Source: Clostridiales bacterium UBA1775
GTDB taxonomy: Bacteria; Bacillota; Clostridia; Monoglobales; Firm-18
Length of the DNA: 33,908 nt
Direction of reading: 5' to 3'
Assembly: GCA_002314595.1 (NCBI GenBank)
Contig: DCGP01000020.1
Coordinates: 169-34,076, forward strand
The position numbers and the translations under genes were made by a program. Positions 32,498-33,908 of the stretch are shown piece by piece (the stretch's first letter is position 1; every line of letters starts with the position of its first letter). The notes beneath the pieces were generated by a model. That model was not told where the DNA came from. It saw nothing but the letters and a program-made list of their open reading frames with translations, and searched no databases.

Positions 32498-33789
32498 AGA
32501 GCAACTCCGTTAACTGAGCCTGTGCCATCGTCTGACTTTCTGACAATTTGCGCACCTAATGCTTGTAATTTGCTTTCAAAGTCCTCGTAGCCACGGTCAA
32601 TATATTTTAAGTTATAAATTTCGGTAACTCCGTTGGCAACAAGTGCTGCAATTACCATACTTGCCCCTGCACGAAGGTCTGTTGCCTTAACTGTTGCACC
32701 AACTAATTTATCCACACCTTCAACCATTGCAACCCTGCCGTCTACATTGATTACTGCACCTAAACGGCGAAGCTCCTCAACATATTGGAAACGATTGTCC
32801 CATACGCTTTCGGTAATAATTGAATTACCCTTGGCAACTGACAAAAGTGCAACAATTTGAGGTTGTAAATCTGTTGGAAAGCCAGGATAAGGCAAGGTTT
32901 TAACATTAGCCTTTGTAAGCTGTTTTTTACCTGCGAAAACCCTGATACTATCGTCAAATTCCTGAACATTTGCGCCAATTTCCACAAGTTTTGCAGAAAT
33001 GCTTTCCATATGTTTTGGAATGATATTTTTAATTAAAACGTCCCCTTGTGTTGCAGCAGCTGCAATCATAAATGTGCCTGCCTCAATTTGGTCGGGGATA
33101 ATAGAATATGTACCACCTAAAAGCTTCTTTACCCCTGTAACCCTAATTGTATCAGTACCTGCACCTTTAATTTGTGCACCCATAGCATTTAGGAAGTTTG
33201 CAAAATCAACAACGTGAGGCTCCTTGGCAACGTTTTCAATTACCGTAACACCCTCTGCACGAACAGAAGCCAAAATTGTGTTAATTGTAGCCCCTACCGA
33301 AACAACGTCAAGGTAAATGTGTGATGCAACTAACTTTTCTGCATCTGCCTTAATGATACCACTTGTAGTATCAACCACAGCACCTAATGCTTCAAACCCT
33401 TTAATGTGTTGGTCGATAGGACGAACACCAAAGTTACAGCCACCGGGCATTGCCACACAAGCGTGATTAAATCTGCCAAGTAGTGCACCAATTAGATAGT
33501 AAGAAGCCCTCATTTTCTGCACTGCCTCAAACGATGCAGTATAGCTGTTAAGCCCTGTGCAATCAATAACAACAGTATGCTTGTTGTCCTTAAATTGAAT
33601 TTTAGCACCTAACTGTGTTAAAATATCACAAATGACGTCAACGTCTTTAATTCTTGGTATATTTTCAATTGTACATGTACCTTCAACCAATAGTGCTGCA
33701 GGGATAATTGCAACTGCTGCATTTTTTGCACCACTGATTTCAACTTCGCCAATTAGCTTTTTGCCGCCCATTATAACGAATTTGTCCAA
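32494..33789 (-). CDS. murA: UDP-N-acetylglucosamine 1-carboxyvinyltransferase
   Basis: 431 aa from a TTG at 33789, six bases after AGAGGTGG; this start puts the active-site residues at K22/N23 (SGAKNA) and C118 (PGGCNFGVRP), nearly the E. coli numbering, whereas an upstream in-frame TTG at 33822 has no RBS. First committed step of peptidoglycan synthesis: enolpyruvyl transfer from PEP to UDP-GlcNAc. C118 is the residue that fosfomycin alkylates in sensitive enzymes. PGFPTDLQPQ and FDSLRAGA-like TDLRAGAS complete the signature. Overlaps walJ by 4 bases. Confidence 0.96.
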   Translation of the reverse strand: MDKFVIMGGKKLIGEVEISGAKNAAVAIIPAALLVEGTCTIENIPRIKDVDVICDILTQLGAKIQFKDNKHTVVIDCTGLNSYTASFEAVQKMRASYYLIGALLGRFNHACVAMPGGCNFGVRPIDQHIKGFEALGAVVDTTSGIIKADAEKLVASHIYLDVVSVGATINTILASVRAEGVTVIENVAKEPHVVDFANFLNAMGAQIKGAGTDTIRVTGVKKLLGGTYSIIPDQIEAGTFMIAAAATQGDVLIKNIIPKHMESISAKLVEIGANVQEFDDSIRVFAGKKQLTKANVKTLPYPGFPTDLQPQIVALLSVAKGNSIITESVWDNRFQYVEELRRLGAVINVDGRVAMVEGVDKLVGATVKATDLRAGASMVIAALVANGVTEIYNLKYIDRGYEDFESKLQALGAQIVRKSDDGTGSVNGVAL

Positions 33790-33824
33790 GCATGTCCACC
33801 TCTTATCCACAAGTATACACAATA

Positions 33825-33852
33825 ATTATACCACAATTTTGAAAATATGCAA
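33825..33852 (-). promoter_or_regulatory. Sigma-A promoter of murA-walJ
   Basis: On the minus strand TTGCAT (33852-33847), 16-base spacer, TATAAT (33830-33825) with TGG before it (extended -10). Confidence 0.78.
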
Positions 33853-33908
33853 GTTTTTTTATAATTTTTTTAAATTTTTACATAATAAATATCCACCCGC
33901 ATAGCGGG

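Noticed and set aside
33896..33908. CCCGC/GCGGG hairpin at the right edge
   Set aside because: A short perfect stem, but it is cut by the window border and has no T-run on the visible side, so no function can be assigned.

Overview
The window looks like chromosomal DNA of a low-GC, strictly anaerobic, probably spore-forming member of the Bacillota, class Clostridia. The evidence is AT-rich coding sequence, strong purine-rich ribosome binding sites, near-consensus sigma-A promoters, a glycyl radical enzyme with its activase, a SpoIVFA/SpoIVFB-like pair next to the TIGR03960/TIGR03936 radical SAM pair, type B (PyrK-dependent) dihydroorotate dehydrogenase, and a clostridial-type NiCo riboswitch. 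A gut Oscillospirales-like origin is an inference only. No tRNA, rRNA, CRISPR array, phage gene or transposase was seen.

Layout. (1) 1-2707: a NiCo riboswitch precedes a cation-efflux (CDF) transporter; a six-hairpin glycosidase gene follows on the same transcript and ends at a strong terminator. (2) 2726-3250: a VOC-family protein on the minus strand, with a promoter divergent from that of the pyrimidine operon. (3) 3216-11882: a consensus promoter, a leader with an attenuator, then pyrC-carB-pyrK-pyrD-pyrF-pyrE-pyrB, tightly packed with several 4-bp or longer overlaps, then a bidirectional terminator. pyrB carries a C-terminal Cys4 tail resembling the zinc domain of PyrI. carA and pyrR are not here. 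(4) 11906-16339, minus: a sugar operon (isomerase, ketose 3-epimerase, GH36-like glycosidase). (5) 16375-20785, plus: a divergent operon of a GH3-family acyl-adenylating enzyme, a YtcJ-like amidohydrolase and an AraC regulator. (6) 20785-23256, minus: a short SpoIVFA-like protein, an M50 site-2 protease, and an S11 carboxypeptidase homologue whose three active-site motifs are all altered. (7) 23312-27336, plus: the radical SAM pair, a bactofilin and ruvB. (8) 27338-31251, minus: an unassigned glycyl radical enzyme, a cytoplasmic SGNH-type esterase and the glycyl-radical activase under one consensus promoter. (9) 31309-31720: duplicated gene-tail and terminator repeats with a 67-nt stem-loop. 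(10) 31709-33852, minus: murA followed by a WalJ/YycJ-type metallo-beta-lactamase-fold protein.

Most genes here belong to known families. The less ordinary items are the glycyl radical enzyme/esterase/activase operon, the apparently inactive membrane-anchored S11 protein, the PyrB with a PyrI-like zinc tail, the paired GH3 ligase and amidohydrolase, the pyr leader without a recognisable PyrR site, and the repeat cluster after walJ, which shares a short motif with the 3' flank of the VOC gene about 29 kb away.
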